Below, piece by piece: positions 24,312 to 33,646 of a DNA stretch of 64,000 bases. The DNA is from Profundicola chukchiensis. GTDB lineage: Bacteria > Bacteroidota > Bacteroidia > Flavobacteriales > Weeksellaceae. The DNA lies in NCBI RefSeq assembly GCF_029664245.1, contig NZ_JANAIE010000004.1:62001-126000 (forward strand), written 5' to 3'. The notes under the pieces were generated by a model. It saw only the letters and a list, made by a program, of their open reading frames with translations, made no database searches and was not told the origin of the DNA. The position numbers and the translations under genes were made by a program. Position 1 is the stretch's first letter, and the number at the start of each line of letters is the position of its first letter.

Positions 24312-25592
24312 TTATGATTGTTTATCCATAAAGGTAAATGCTTTACCTTTTTTACCAGCTCTACCGGTTCTACCGATACGGTGGATATAAGTTTCGTAAT
24401 CTTGTGGTACTTCGTAGTTAATTACGTGCGTAACATCAGAAATATCTAATCCACGTGCTGCAACGTCTGTCGCAACTAGAATTTGAGTTTTACCTCTTTT
24501 GAAATCATTCAAAGCATGTTTTCTGTAATTCTGTGATTTATCACCGTGAATTTCATCTACTTTAAATCTAGATTTCTTCAATTGCTCTGTTAATCCAGCC
24601 ACACGTCGTTTGGTCTCAGCAAAAACTAACACTTTATCGAAATCCTCTTCTTGTAACATTTTCAACAATACATCAAACTTGTCTTTGTGATTAGCAAATA
24701 CAACATCTTGATCAATATGCTCAGCGGTTTTGGTTCCGTCTGTAATCTGAATTTTAACTGGATCAGTTAAGATAGCATCAATTAAGCCATGTTGTTTTTT
24801 GTCTAAAGTTGCAGAGAATAATAAAGTTTGATCTCTAGCTTCCATTTGATTCGTTACAAAGTTTACATCTTGACTGAATCCCATATCTAGCATACGGTCA
24901 AACTCATCTAAGATTAAAACTGAGAAATGCTCAAAGTTTAATGCTTTTCTTTTATTAAGATCGACTAATCTACCTGGAGTTCCGATCACAAAGTGGAAAG
25001 GTTTCTGTAATTTTCTTACATCTCTATCAACACTTGTACCTCCAATAAAGCAAGCAGCATATAATTGTAATCCTTTAGCTAATAATCTAAACTCGTTTTC
25101 AACTTGTTCTGCTAATTCTCTAGTAGGAACCATAACTAATGCAGAAAAATCATCTTCTGATTGTAGCATAGCGTTCACTAATGGAATTAAAAATGCTCCA
25201 GTTTTACCCGTACCTGTATTAGCAATACCTAATACATCGCGTAATTCTGTAATAGCTTCAAACGTTTTATCTTGAATTTCAGTTGGATTTTCCCAACCTA
25301 ATCTTTGGATGTTCTTAGCTAAATCTTCGTGTAAAGGAAACTCACTATAAGTTCTTGGTGCATCATATTTCACTTCTTTCAAAGCTACTCCTGTGTGCAT
25401 AAAGCTTTCTGGTGGTAAGTTAAGTCTTTTGAATTTGCGACCTCTTGAGCCTCCGCCCCCTGGTCCTCTACGACGACCTCCGCTTGGTCTTCCGCTTGAT
25501 CTGTTTGAATTTTTGGCTCCGAAATTTTTTGAAAAACTTGGACGCCCACTTCTTGTGGAAGAATCTCTTCTTCCGTTGTCTCTTTGACTCAT
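24312..25592 (-). CDS. DEAD-box RNA helicase with Arg/Gly-rich N-terminus
   Basis: 426 residues. Residues 1-60 are rich in Arg, Gly and Ser ('SGGRRRGPGGGGSRGRKFKR'), an RNA-binding tail placed at the N-terminus instead of the usual C-terminus. The helicase core has the Q motif region ('GWENPTEIQDKTF'), motif I 'ANTGTGKTGAF', Ia 'PTRELAEQ', motif II 'LDEFD' (DEFD rather than DEAD), motif III 'SAT' and motif VI 'HRIGRTGRAGK'. It stops shortly after motif VI. It should unwind short RNA duplexes in ribosome assembly or mRNA decay. A long 5' UTR (about 115 bases) suggests cold or post-transcriptional control. Confidence 0.94.
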   Translation of the reverse strand: MSQRDNGRRDSSTRSGRPSFSKNFGAKNSNRSSGRPSGGRRRGPGGGGSRGRKFKRLNLPPESFMHTGVALKEVKYDAPRTYSEFPLHEDLAKNIQRLGWENPTEIQDKTFEAITELRDVLGIANTGTGKTGAFLIPLVNAMLQSEDDFSALVMVPTRELAEQVENEFRLLAKGLQLYAACFIGGTSVDRDVRKLQKPFHFVIGTPGRLVDLNKRKALNFEHFSVLILDEFDRMLDMGFSQDVNFVTNQMEARDQTLLFSATLDKKQHGLIDAILTDPVKIQITDGTKTAEHIDQDVVFANHKDKFDVLLKMLQEEDFDKVLVFAETKRRVAGLTEQLKKSRFKVDEIHGDKSQNYRKHALNDFKRGKTQILVATDVAARGLDISDVTHVINYEVPQDYETYIHRIGRTGRAGKKGKAFTFMDKQS

Positions 25593-25711
25593 AATTTATT
25601 TTTTTGTAATTGGCAGAAAGTTGCCACGAAGTTCATTTCTAACTTCTCATCACAAAATTTAAATCATGGAGATAAAAAAACTGCAAACTGCTTCTTTCTG
25701 TAAAACGGGTG

Positions 25712-25740
25712 CAAACATACGACAAAGAAAATAGAAACAA
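25712..25740 (-). promoter_or_regulatory. Promoter of the helicase gene
   Basis: On the minus strand TTG (25738-25740), an 18-base spacer, then TATGTTTG (25712-25719), a full match to TAnnTTTG. Predicted transcript start near 25705 gives a 5' UTR of about 115 bases. Confidence 0.65.
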
Positions 25741-25877
25741 GCATATAATTAGAAATAATTGAATAAAACATCTTTAAATTGGCTAAACTTTATGATTTTT
25801 TTGTTAATTCATGCTTTAAAAAATTAATTTTCAACTTATTTTTGTGCCTGTATTAAAATAATTAATACAAGAATTTT

Positions 25878-25909
25878 CTTTGATGCGAATGCGTCGCAAA
25901 GATTTTTTG
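25878..25909 (+). terminator. Terminator- or attenuator-like hairpin in the hpt leader
   Basis: CTTTGATGCGA and TCGCAAAG pair over eight positions with a three-base bulge, followed by ATTTTTTG. It sits about 35 bases after the predicted hpt promoter and 70 bases before the ATG. A 11-codon frame (25883-25918, MRMRRKDFLNT) runs through it, so leader-based attenuation is conceivable. Confidence 0.4.
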
Positions 25910-25979
25910 AATACTTAAGGCTGGAGAATTAAAATATATTTAATAAAAAGCCGTATTTTTCACACCTAAATTTAAAAAC

Positions 25980-26528
25980 ATGGACGAAATCAAAATCCAC
26001 GGGGATACTTTTATACCTTATATTACTTTCGAAGAGTTGGAGCATGGCATCAAAATGATGGCCAACACCATTCACCAAGAATACAAAGGTGAAATCCCAA
26101 TCTTTGTCGGAGTTTTGAACGGCGTCGTGATGTTTATGAGCGATTTCCTTAAACAATATAAAGGTGATTGCGAAATCTCATTTCTTCAAATGAAATCTTA
26201 CGAAGGCAAAGAATCTACTGGTAAAGTTCGTCAGTTAATGGAGATCCCAATGGATATTACAAATCGCCATGTGGTGATTATGGAGGATATAGTAGATACG
26301 GGTAATACCTTGGAAGCTTTATACAATACTATTTCCAAAAAACCTGTAAAGAGTCTTAAAGTTGCTACCTTATTATATAAGCCCGATGCCTACAAAAAAG
26401 ATTTAAACATAGATTATATTGCTATGTCTATTCCAGATAAATTTGTGGTGGGTTATGGTTTAGATTATGATGGATTAGGAAGGAATTTGCCTGATATTTA
26501 TCAGATTAAAGGAGATTCAGACTTATAA
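25980..26528 (+). CDS. hpt: Hypoxanthine phosphoribosyltransferase
   Basis: 182 residues, cytoplasmic. The PRPP-binding motif is 'VVIMEDIVDTGNTLEAL' and the flexible-loop region contains 'MKSYEGKESTG'; 'PDKFVVGYGLDYDG' is the C-terminal signature that separates HPRT from other phosphoribosyltransferases. It salvages hypoxanthine and guanine to IMP and GMP. The adk gene follows 65 bases later, a purine-nucleotide pair conserved in Bacteroidota. The start MDEIKIHG is the only suitable one. Confidence 0.96.
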   Translation: MDEIKIHGDTFIPYITFEELEHGIKMMANTIHQEYKGEIPIFVGVLNGVVMFMSDFLKQYKGDCEISFLQMKSYEGKESTGKVRQLMEIPMDITNRHVVIMEDIVDTGNTLEALYNTISKKPVKSLKVATLLYKPDAYKKDLNIDYIAMSIPDKFVVGYGLDYDGLGRNLPDIYQIKGDSDL

Positions 26529-26593
26529 ATCATACATAAATAAAAGTTTCTGCGTATTTTGAGCGCTTGAAATTTTCTCACAATTAATTTTAC

Positions 26594-27169
26594 ATGAAAA
26601 ATATAGTTCTATTCGGACCTCCAGGTAGTGGTAAAGGTACGCAGGCTCAAAACTTAGTTGATAAATATGATTGGGTTCAATTGTCTACGGGCGATATGTT
26701 CAGATTCAACATCAAAAATGAAACTGAATTAGGTCAATTGGCAAAAACCTACATGGACAAAGGACACTTGGTGCCAGACGAGGTTACAACCCAAATGTTG
26801 AAAGAAGAAGTTATCAAAAACAAAGATGCTAAAGGACTTATTTTTGATGGTTACCCACGAACAACTGCTCAAGCTGAAGCATTGGATGGTTTATTAAAAG
26901 AGGTTTTGGGTAGAGAAGTAGATATTTGTTTGTCTTTAATGGTAGAAGATGAATTATTGGTAGAGCGTATTCTAGAACGAGGTAAAACTAGTGGTAGAGT
27001 AGATGATGCCAGCGAAGAGATCATTAGAAACCGAATTAAAGAGTATTATAAAAAAACAGACGAGGTTTCTCAACATTATCGTTCACAAGAAAAATGGATA
27101 GAAATAGATGGTGTTGGTGAGATTGAAGAAATCACAAATAGATTAGTAGAAGAAATCGAAAAGCTTTAA
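26594..27169 (+). CDS. adk: Adenylate kinase
   Basis: 191 residues, the short form without a zinc-binding LID. Walker A is 'FGPPGSGKGTQAQNL'; the NMP-binding segment 'LSTGDMFRFNI' and the signature 'LIFDGYPRTTAQAEAL' are present, and the LID Arg residues are in 'RGKTSGRVDDASEEIIRNR'. It interconverts ATP plus AMP and two ADP. It follows hpt and ends at a strong terminator, so hpt-adk looks like a two-gene unit; the obg gene that often follows in related genomes is not here. Confidence 0.97.
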   Translation: MKNIVLFGPPGSGKGTQAQNLVDKYDWVQLSTGDMFRFNIKNETELGQLAKTYMDKGHLVPDEVTTQMLKEEVIKNKDAKGLIFDGYPRTTAQAEALDGLLKEVLGREVDICLSLMVEDELLVERILERGKTSGRVDDASEEIIRNRIKEYYKKTDEVSQHYRSQEKWIEIDGVGEIEEITNRLVEEIEKL

Positions 27170-27191
27170 GGCTTTTTATACTTAAAAATAT

Positions 27192-27226
27192 AAATGCATT
27201 ATCAATTTTGATAGTGCATTTTTTTT
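27192..27226 (+). terminator. Terminator after adk
   Basis: Stem aaatgcattatca / tgatagtgcattt (one wobble pair) followed by eight T residues, about 25 bases past the adk stop. Confidence 0.88.
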
Positions 27227-27341
27227 ATACTTAATATTCTCAATTGGATTTAAGACTTCTTAGAATTTTCAATTTAAAAGCTTGCAGTCAATTATATTTA
27301 AATAAAACATAAGAAAGCAGTAGTTTTGTGTTTTCAAATTA

Positions 27342-27980
27342 ATGCGAATGATGAACACTGATTTAATTTTAAAGTATTTTCCAGATCTGGAACCAATTCA
27401 GCAAAAGCAGTTTGCGATGTTAGAGGAATTATATATGGACTGGAATGAACAGATCAATGTAATTTCGCGAAAAGATATTAATGAACTTTATTTACGTCAT
27501 GTTCTTCATTCATTGGCGATTGCTAAGGTTCAGAAGTTTTTGCCTGGGCAACAAGTATTAGACGTTGGAACCGGAGGAGGATTTCCAGGAATTCCTTTAG
27601 CTATTATGTTCCCAGATACAGATTTTCATTTGGTAGATTCTATCGGAAAGAAAATTGGAGTGGTGCAAGATATTGCCATGGAAATGGATTTAGAAAATGT
27701 AGTTGCAGAACAAGTTCGAGCAGAGAAGTTAAAATCAAAATATCATTTTATTGTAAGCCGCGCTGTGACACAAATGCCGCAATTTGTTGCTTGGGTGCGA
27801 CAAAAAGTCCATAAACAACCGCTTAAAAATCAAACTTTACCCAATGGAATCCTTTATTTAAAGGGTGGTGACCTGACTGAAGAATTGGCAGACTTTCCTC
27901 AGCATGTTGAGTATCCTATCTCGAAATTCTTTGAAGAGGACTTCTTTGAGACCAAAAAAGTGATTTATTTGCCATTATAA
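27342..27980 (+). CDS. rsmG: 16S rRNA (guanine-527-N7)-methyltransferase
   Basis: 212 residues. The S-adenosylmethionine site is 'VLDVGTGGGFPGIPLAIMF', and 'ISRKDINELYLRHVLHSLAI' and 'VSRAVTQMP' are RsmG signatures. It methylates G527 in the 530 loop of 16S rRNA; loss gives low-level streptomycin resistance in other bacteria. The start MRMMNTDLIL has three possible ATGs within four codons. It is followed by trxA 75 bases downstream. Confidence 0.95.
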   Translation: MRMMNTDLILKYFPDLEPIQQKQFAMLEELYMDWNEQINVISRKDINELYLRHVLHSLAIAKVQKFLPGQQVLDVGTGGGFPGIPLAIMFPDTDFHLVDSIGKKIGVVQDIAMEMDLENVVAEQVRAEKLKSKYHFIVSRAVTQMPQFVAWVRQKVHKQPLKNQTLPNGILYLKGGDLTEELADFPQHVEYPISKFFEEDFFETKKVIYLPL

Positions 27981-28054
27981 GCCATCTTTGTAACCTAGGT
28001 TTCCTTGTTGGAATATTGGCAAGACTATTGCCCTAAATGCTTCAAAATTAAATT

Positions 28055-28420
28055 ATGGCAGAATTATTAAATAAAGAAAGTTTCAAAGAGAAAGTTTTCA
28101 ACTTTGAAACGAATAAAGAATGGAAGTTCGAAGGTAATAGACCAGCAATCTTAGATTTTTATGCAGATTGGTGTGGACCATGTAAAACATTAGCTCCAAT
28201 TTTTGAAGAGTTGAGCAAAGAATACGAAGGTAAAATTGATTTTTATAAAGTTGACACCGAAAAAGAACAAGAATTAGCTGCTATGTTCGGAATCAGAAGT
28301 ATTCCTACCATTATGTTTATGAATACAGACGGAAAAGAGCCGCAGGTTGTTCAAGGTGCTTTACCTAAACCTCAATTAAAAGAGGTAATCGAGCAAGTTT
28401 TTGAAGTTAAAGGAGAATAA
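28055..28420 (+). CDS. trxA: Thioredoxin
   Basis: 121 residues, cytoplasmic, with redox motif WCGPC at 39-43 ('[20 protein letters not shown]'), the cis-Pro segment '[11 protein letters not shown]' and the C-terminal helix. It reduces protein disulfides. About 15 residues longer at the N-terminus than E. coli thioredoxin. It is followed by a bidirectional terminator shared with gcvP. Confidence 0.95.
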   Translation: MAELLNKESFKEKVFNFETNKEWKFEGNRPAILDFYADWCGPCKTLAPIFEELSKEYEGKIDFYKVDTEKEQELAAMFGIRSIPTIMFMNTDGKEPQVVQGALPKPQLKEVIEQVFEVKGE

Positions 28421-28464
28421 ATTAATTCATCATATATCAAGCTTTAATGTTTGATATCGAAATA

Positions 28465-28501
28465 AAAAAGCGAGTATTTCTAAATGAAATACTCGCTTTT
28501 G
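28465..28501. terminator. Bidirectional terminator between trxA and gcvP
   Basis: Perfect stem aaaagcgagtattt / aaatactcgctttt, A-run on the left and TTTTGTTTTT on the right; it serves both convergent genes. Confidence 0.92.
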
Positions 28502-28521
28502 TTTTTAACTAATATGCTTAA

Positions 28522-31389
28522 TTATACATACTCTTCCAATGGAGGACAAGTACACATTAAGTTTCTATCTCCATAAGCATCGTCAACACGTCCAACGCTT
28601 GCCCAGAATTTATTAGATCTTACCCAATCAAGAGGGAAAGCAGCTTTTTGTCTAGAATATGGTTTATCCCATTCATCAGCTGTTAATAATTCTTGGGTAT
28701 GTGGTGAGTTAACCAATACGTTATTATCCACTGGATAATCGCCACTAGCTACTTCGTCGATTTCTTTCTTAATAGAAATCATCGCATCGATAAATCTATC
28801 TAATTCGCCTTTAGACTCACTTTCTGTAGGTTCTACCATCAATGTTCCAGCCACAGGGAAAGATACAGTAGGAGCGTGGAAACCATAGTCCATGAGACGT
28901 TTAGCGATATCAGTAACCTCGATTCCAGCCTTTTTAAATGGACGACAATCTAAAATCATTTCGTGCGCTACTCTTCCTTTATCATTTTGGAATAAAATAG
29001 GGTAGTGCTCTTGTAATTTAGTTTTAAGATAATTCGCGTTTAAGATCGCTGATTGTGTACTTAAAGTTAAACCTTTGTTTCCTAATAAGCGGATGTAACC
29101 ATAAGAAATTGAGTGAATTAAAGCCGATCCAAATGGAGCTGCCGAAATCGCATCTAAAGCTTTTTCACCACCAGTTTCTACTAATGGATTAGTTGGTAAG
29201 AATGGTTTTAAGTGCTCAGCAACACAAATAGGACCTACACCAGGGCCACCACCTCCGTGTGGAATCGCGAATGTTTTATGTAAGTTTAAGTGACAAACAT
29301 CTGCTCCAATATAGAATGGATTGGTTAATCCAACTTGAGCATTCATGTTTGCACCATCCATATAAACTTGTCCGCCATGCTCGTGAATTAAAGCTGTAAC
29401 TTCTTTGATGTTTTGATCGAACATACCGTAAGTAGAAGGATATGTTACCATTAAAGCAGCTAACTCGTTGCTGTGTTTTTCAACTTTAGCTTTTAAGTCA
29501 TCCATGTCAAACTCACCGTTCTCGGTGTTTTTAACAACAACCACTTTCATTCCAGCTAATACAGCAGATGCAGGGTTGGTTCCGTGTGCCGACTCAGGAA
29601 TCACAACAACATTTCTTTGAGTTTCGCCTTTATCGATTAAATAACCACGAATAGTCATTAATCCAGCATACTCACCTTGTGCTCCAGAGTTCGGTTGTAA
29701 TGATGTAGCTGCAAAACCTGTGATTTCAGATAAATAATCTTCTAAATTCTTGATCATTTGTCTGTAACCATTTGTTTGCGTTTGTGGTGCAAATGGATGC
29801 ACACCACCAAATTCAATCCAGCTCAATGGAAGTAATTCAACGGCAGCATTCAATTTCATGGTACAACTTCCTAAAGGAATCATTGAGTGATTTAAAGCTA
29901 AATCTTTTCTTTCTAACTTCTTGATATAGCGCATTAACTCAGTCTCTGTGTGATATGAGTTAAATACTTCATGCGTTAAGTAATCAGAAGTTCTCTGTAC
30001 TGAGCTAGGAATTCTAACTTCGCTATTAGTGTGAGTTACAGTTTGTGCTTCAACCCCTTTATACTTAGAGAAAACTTGAATTAAATCATTAAATCCTTCG
30101 TTGGTAGCAGCATCTAAATCGTCTAATGCAATGCTAACTTGCTTAGGATCGTGGAAGTTCAAGTTGATTTCGTGAAGCTCTGCAATTTCTTTTAATCGTT
30201 CAACTTCAAGACCTTCTGTAGAAATACTAAGTGTATCGAAGAAGTGCTTGTTGTTTAAGGTATATCCTAGATCTTTTAATGTTTTTTCTAATAAAGAAGC
30301 TTTTAGGTGAATAGAATCAGCAATAAACTTCAATCCTTTTGGACCATGGTAAGTAGCATACATACCAGCCATAACAGCTAATAAAACTTGAGCTGTACAA
30401 ATATTAGAAGTTGCTCTTTCTCTCTTAATATGTTGCTCACGAGTTTGAAGTGCCATTCTCAGTGCCATGTTACCATGTGTATCTTGAGAAACTCCAATAA
30501 TTCTACCTGGAATCTGTCTCTTGAAATCCTCTGTACAAGCTAAATAAGCAGCATGTGGTCCACCGAATCCCATTGGGATACCGAATCTTTGTGTACTACC
30601 AATTGCAGCATCAGCACCAAATTCTCCTGGAGCTTTAAGAAGGGTTAAAGCTAAAATATCTGCAGCAACAGCTACTTTTGAACCTGCATAGTGTGCAGCC
30701 TCACAGAAGTCTGAGTAATCATAGACTTCTCCGTATTTAGCTGGGTATTGTAAAATCGCACCAAAAGTTTTGTCTGTAAAACTAAACTCTCTGTGATCTC
30801 CTATAATTAATTCAACGCCTAAACCATCAGCTTTAGTTTTTAAAACTGCTAAAGTTTGTGGGAAAATTTCCTCTGAAACAAAAAACTGATTAGCACCTGA
30901 TTTTTTCTGGTCACGTGATCTTGACTCCAAGAACATGTGCATAGCTTCTGCAGCTGCTGTAGCTTCGTCTAAAAGAGAAGCGTTAGCAATTGGCAAAGCA
31001 GTTAGGTCAGAAACCATGGTTTGGAAGTTAAGTAATGCTTCTAATCTACCTTGTGCAATCTCAGCTTGGTAGGGAGTATAAGCCGTGTACCAACCTGGAC
31101 TTTCTAAAATGTTTCTTTGAATTACTGGTGGTAGAATGGTGTTGTAATATCCTAAACCAATATAAGACTTAAACGTTTTGTTTTTAAGGCCAAGACGTTT
31201 CATATGTCTTTCTAGCTCCAATTCGCTAAAGGGCTCTGGTAGGTTTAAATCTTTATCTACGATAATAGAATCCGGTAAAGTTTCCTGCATTAACTGCTCA
31301 AGGCTTTCAACCCCTAAGTCATTAAGCATCTGTTTTTTGTCGTCCCCATGAACTCCAATGTGGCGAAGTGAAAAATCGTTGGTATTCAT
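28522..31389 (-). CDS. gcvP: Glycine dehydrogenase (decarboxylating), P protein
   Basis: About 955 residues, the fused single-chain form. The PLP lysine is in '[17 protein letters not shown]' (about residue 705); the N-terminal half contains '[19 protein letters not shown]' and the C-terminal half '[12 protein letters not shown]'. It decarboxylates glycine and loads the aminomethyl group on the H protein. I prefer the ATG at 31389 ([12 protein letters not shown]), though one at 31398 is in frame. The T-protein gene is 20 kb away in this window and no gcvH is present. Confidence 0.97.
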   Translation of the reverse strand: MNTNDFSLRHIGVHGDDKKQMLNDLGVESLEQLMQETLPDSIIVDKDLNLPEPFSELELERHMKRLGLKNKTFKSYIGLGYYNTILPPVIQRNILESPGWYTAYTPYQAEIAQGRLEALLNFQTMVSDLTALPIANASLLDEATAAAEAMHMFLESRSRDQKKSGANQFFVSEEIFPQTLAVLKTKADGLGVELIIGDHREFSFTDKTFGAILQYPAKYGEVYDYSDFCEAAHYAGSKVAVAADILALTLLKAPGEFGADAAIGSTQRFGIPMGFGGPHAAYLACTEDFKRQIPGRIIGVSQDTHGNMALRMALQTREQHIKRERATSNICTAQVLLAVMAGMYATYHGPKGLKFIADSIHLKASLLEKTLKDLGYTLNNKHFFDTLSISTEGLEVERLKEIAELHEINLNFHDPKQVSIALDDLDAATNEGFNDLIQVFSKYKGVEAQTVTHTNSEVRIPSSVQRTSDYLTHEVFNSYHTETELMRYIKKLERKDLALNHSMIPLGSCTMKLNAAVELLPLSWIEFGGVHPFAPQTQTNGYRQMIKNLEDYLSEITGFAATSLQPNSGAQGEYAGLMTIRGYLIDKGETQRNVVVIPESAHGTNPASAVLAGMKVVVVKNTENGEFDMDDLKAKVEKHSNELAALMVTYPSTYGMFDQNIKEVTALIHEHGGQVYMDGANMNAQVGLTNPFYIGADVCHLNLHKTFAIPHGGGGPGVGPICVAEHLKPFLPTNPLVETGGEKALDAISAAPFGSALIHSISYGYIRLLGNKGLTLSTQSAILNANYLKTKLQEHYPILFQNDKGRVAHEMILDCRPFKKAGIEVTDIAKRLMDYGFHAPTVSFPVAGTLMVEPTESESKGELDRFIDAMISIKKEIDEVASGDYPVDNNVLVNSPHTQELLTADEWDKPYSRQKAAFPLDWVRSNKFWASVGRVDDAYGDRNLMCTCPPLEEYV

Positions 31390-31452
31390 TAATTGCATTT
31401 ATTAAATGTTGAAGAGCTAAAATTACGTAATTTTACACTCAAATAATACCTT

Positions 31453-32235
31453 TTGCGAAAATTGCTACCTAATATTTATCATGCAATTATCTCTTCTCAG
31501 GCATGGGTAGCCTTTTGTTTTGCGCTGCTTTGCAAGTATATACAGCTAATCAACGCTTGGGATTGTGATGTGTTAATCTTTCTTGCCTTTTTTGCGACAC
31601 TCTTTGCTTATAATTTATCTCATTGGGTAACGGATAAGGAAAATTGGAGAATGCTGATTATGGTTTTTTCTGGTTTATTTAGTTTGGTCTTGGGCTTAAT
31701 TTATCTTAAAATCCAAATTGTTTTAATCTTATCAGTTTTGGCTTTTATTAGCATTTATTATTCTTATGCTTTTAACAAAAAAAGGCTTCGTAATCTGCCC
31801 AACATTAAGATGATTTCAATCGCCTTGGTGTGGTCTATTACGGCTATATTACCGGCTTTTAATGACTTGGGCATTGTTGGTTTTAATCTATTAAATTTGG
31901 TTTTAAGCTTATTTTTCTTTGTGGTTGCCATTACTATTCCGTTTGATATTAGAGATTTAGAAGAGGACGATGAAAGCATTAAAACACTGCCACAACAATT
32001 CGGTGTAAGTGGAAGTATTAAGATAGGAGTGATGTGTATTGGACTTAGCTTTATTTTATTCTTAAATTATTTCTCTTTTAAAATAAATCAGTTTCACATT
32101 CCATTTTTAGTTACTTTATTTATAGCCTTAATTTTTCTACTAAATTCTTCTAAAACCAAGAATAAATGGTTCACGACTTTTTGGATAGAGGGCTTAAGTG
32201 CTTTGAGTTTTATTCTATTTTGGATTTTCAATTAA
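31453..32235 (+). CDS. UbiA-like polytopic membrane protein
   Basis: 260 residues with about eight hydrophobic segments. The second aspartate motif of UbiA prenyltransferases is clear ('PFDIRDLEEDDESIKTLPQQ'), as is 'SIYYSYAFNKKRLRNLP'. The first motif (NDxxD) is not recognisable; the equivalent place reads 'AYNLSHWVTDKENW'. It therefore belongs to the superfamily but may not be a standard prenyltransferase. No ATG fits; the reading starts at a TTG at 31453, the next in-frame ATG being about 66 codons later. Divergent from gcvP. Confidence 0.75.
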   Translation: MRKLLPNIYHAIISSQAWVAFCFALLCKYIQLINAWDCDVLIFLAFFATLFAYNLSHWVTDKENWRMLIMVFSGLFSLVLGLIYLKIQIVLILSVLAFISIYYSYAFNKKRLRNLPNIKMISIALVWSITAILPAFNDLGIVGFNLLNLVLSLFFFVVAITIPFDIRDLEEDDESIKTLPQQFGVSGSIKIGVMCIGLSFILFLNYFSFKINQFHIPFLVTLFIALIFLLNSSKTKNKWFTTFWIEGLSALSFILFWIFN

Positions 32236-32257
32236 GGTTAAATTTAAATCATAAAAA

Positions 32258-32287
32258 AAATCCCAACATCGATGGATATTGGGATTT
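32258..32287. terminator. Bidirectional terminator between the UbiA-like gene and the PPIase cluster
   Basis: Stem aaatcccaa / ttgggattt with a 12-base loop; eight A residues on the left act as a T-run for the minus-strand operon. Confidence 0.8.
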
Positions 32288-32308
32288 TAAGTTTTCTAAG
32301 TGTTGAAA

Positions 32309-33646
32309 TTACTTTTTCAACCAGTTAAATTCAAATTCACAATGTTGATAATCGTCGTGAATCTTAATAAAAGTATCGGCTAATTGACTATCTATCCAAT
32401 CAAATAACTTCTCTTGTTGTTTTTGTTGAACCGCCATATTCTGAACTCGCGTATAATCAGTTTCTAAAGAGATTTTGTGAGCTGGAACTACTAAATCTAA
32501 TTTTAATAACTCTAAAGCTTTTCTGTTTTCAAATTCTGTTTCAAAAGGATTCGCAATACTTCCGCTTTCTAAACCAGCAATAGCATAAACTTGTTTCATA
32601 GGTAGTTTACTACGCTCAAAACGATTTTCGCCTGATTGTGGGTTAGTTAATTTACCTCCGTTGTATCTTGTGTACTTATCTTCAGAATACTTTAAAGCAG
32701 CTTCTTTAAAGGTCATTTTACCTTCGATAATTTGAGTTTTAATTGAATCCATCAAATTATGAGCAACTCTCATTTCCTCGTCGGTTGGTTTAGGTACAAT
32801 TAAAATATGACGAACATCAATTGCTTGTCCTAATCTTTTATCTAATTGAATTAAGTGGAATCCAAATTTAGATTCAACAGGTTCTGAAATTTCACCTTCT
32901 TCTAAGTTAAATGCTACGGCGTCAAATTCTGGAACAAAGGTACCACGTCTTATATTCTGGTATAATCCACCATTGTTGCTAGACCCTGGGTCTTCTGAAT
33001 ATAAAATTGCTTTGGTACTAAAACTTGCACCTTCCTGAATTTCTTTTTTAATACCATTTAACTGGTCAATGATTTCTTGTTTGTGTTCCGGTGTAATCAC
33101 TGGATACATTACAATATGAGATAATTCTACCTCCTCGTTAATTTTTGGTAACTCGTCTTTGTATAGGTTAAAGAAGTTTTTAACGTCTTCTGGTGAAGCA
33201 TCTGTATTATCTTCAATCAATTCTCTTTTAGACTGAATAAGTTGGTTTTCTCTTACGATAATTTCTAACTCATTCTGAAGTTCTGCCATGGTTCTAACAC
33301 CATATACTGATAAAATTTCTTCTTCTGAACCTCTGCTTTTGAAATCCTCTAAAATTGAAAGAGCTCTTGCTTTGGTTCTTTCACTCGAAACAGACACCAA
33401 CGTATCTTGTTTTGCGTGCGTTAAAACCATTTTTTGAACCAAGATATTACTCACAAAGGAACATTGATCTGGTACTTCTGCACCTTGTTGTTTTGCCAAC
33501 ATATAATCTCGTTGAATATCAGACTCCAAAACAACCTCATCTCCAATAACTGCAGCTACGCCATCGATCTTCTTATCTTGGGCAAAACCTAGTATAGGTA
33601 ATAGGATGAATAGACTATATATAATATTATTTTTTCTTAATTTCAT
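32309..33646 (-). CDS. SurA-like periplasmic peptidylprolyl isomerase
   Basis: 445 residues with a Sec signal (LLPILGFAQ). It has a SurA N-domain (about 25-165) and two parvulin (PpiC) domains: one at about 175-275 ('EEVELSHIVMYP', 'FGFHLIQLDKR') and one at about 280-385 ('QAIDVRHILIVPKPTDEEM', 'LKYSEDKYTRYNGGKL'). The closest logic is SurA, the chaperone that brings outer-membrane proteins to the BAM complex. It overlaps the preceding gene by 20 bases and is the last of three PPIase genes in one operon, closed by the terminator at 32258-32287. Confidence 0.93.
   Translation of the reverse strand: MKLRKNNIIYSLFILLPILGFAQDKKIDGVAAVIGDEVVLESDIQRDYMLAKQQGAEVPDQCSFVSNILVQKMVLTHAKQDTLVSVSSERTKARALSILEDFKSRGSEEEILSVYGVRTMAELQNELEIIVRENQLIQSKRELIEDNTDASPEDVKNFFNLYKDELPKINEEVELSHIVMYPVITPEHKQEIIDQLNGIKKEIQEGASFSTKAILYSEDPGSSNNGGLYQNIRRGTFVPEFDAVAFNLEEGEISEPVESKFGFHLIQLDKRLGQAIDVRHILIVPKPTDEEMRVAHNLMDSIKTQIIEGKMTFKEAALKYSEDKYTRYNGGKLTNPQSGENRFERSKLPMKQVYAIAGLESGSIANPFETEFENRKALELLKLDLVVPAHKISLETDYTRVQNMAVQQKQQEKLFDWIDSQLADTFIKIHDDYQHCEFEFNWLKK

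Larger units (their letters stand above)
25593..25979. other. Divergent control region between the helicase gene and hpt
   Basis: 387 bases without a conventional gene. It holds the helicase promoter (25712-25740) and its 5' UTR with a TGGCA-TGCCA hairpin near the start codon, a -7 element for hpt (TATTTTTG, 25837-25844), and a hairpin plus T-run with a tiny frame at 25878-25918. Confidence 0.5.

Noticed and set aside
25883-25918. MRMRRKDFLNT as a real gene upstream of hpt
   Set aside because: Eleven codons are not enough evidence on their own; mentioned only as part of a possible attenuator.
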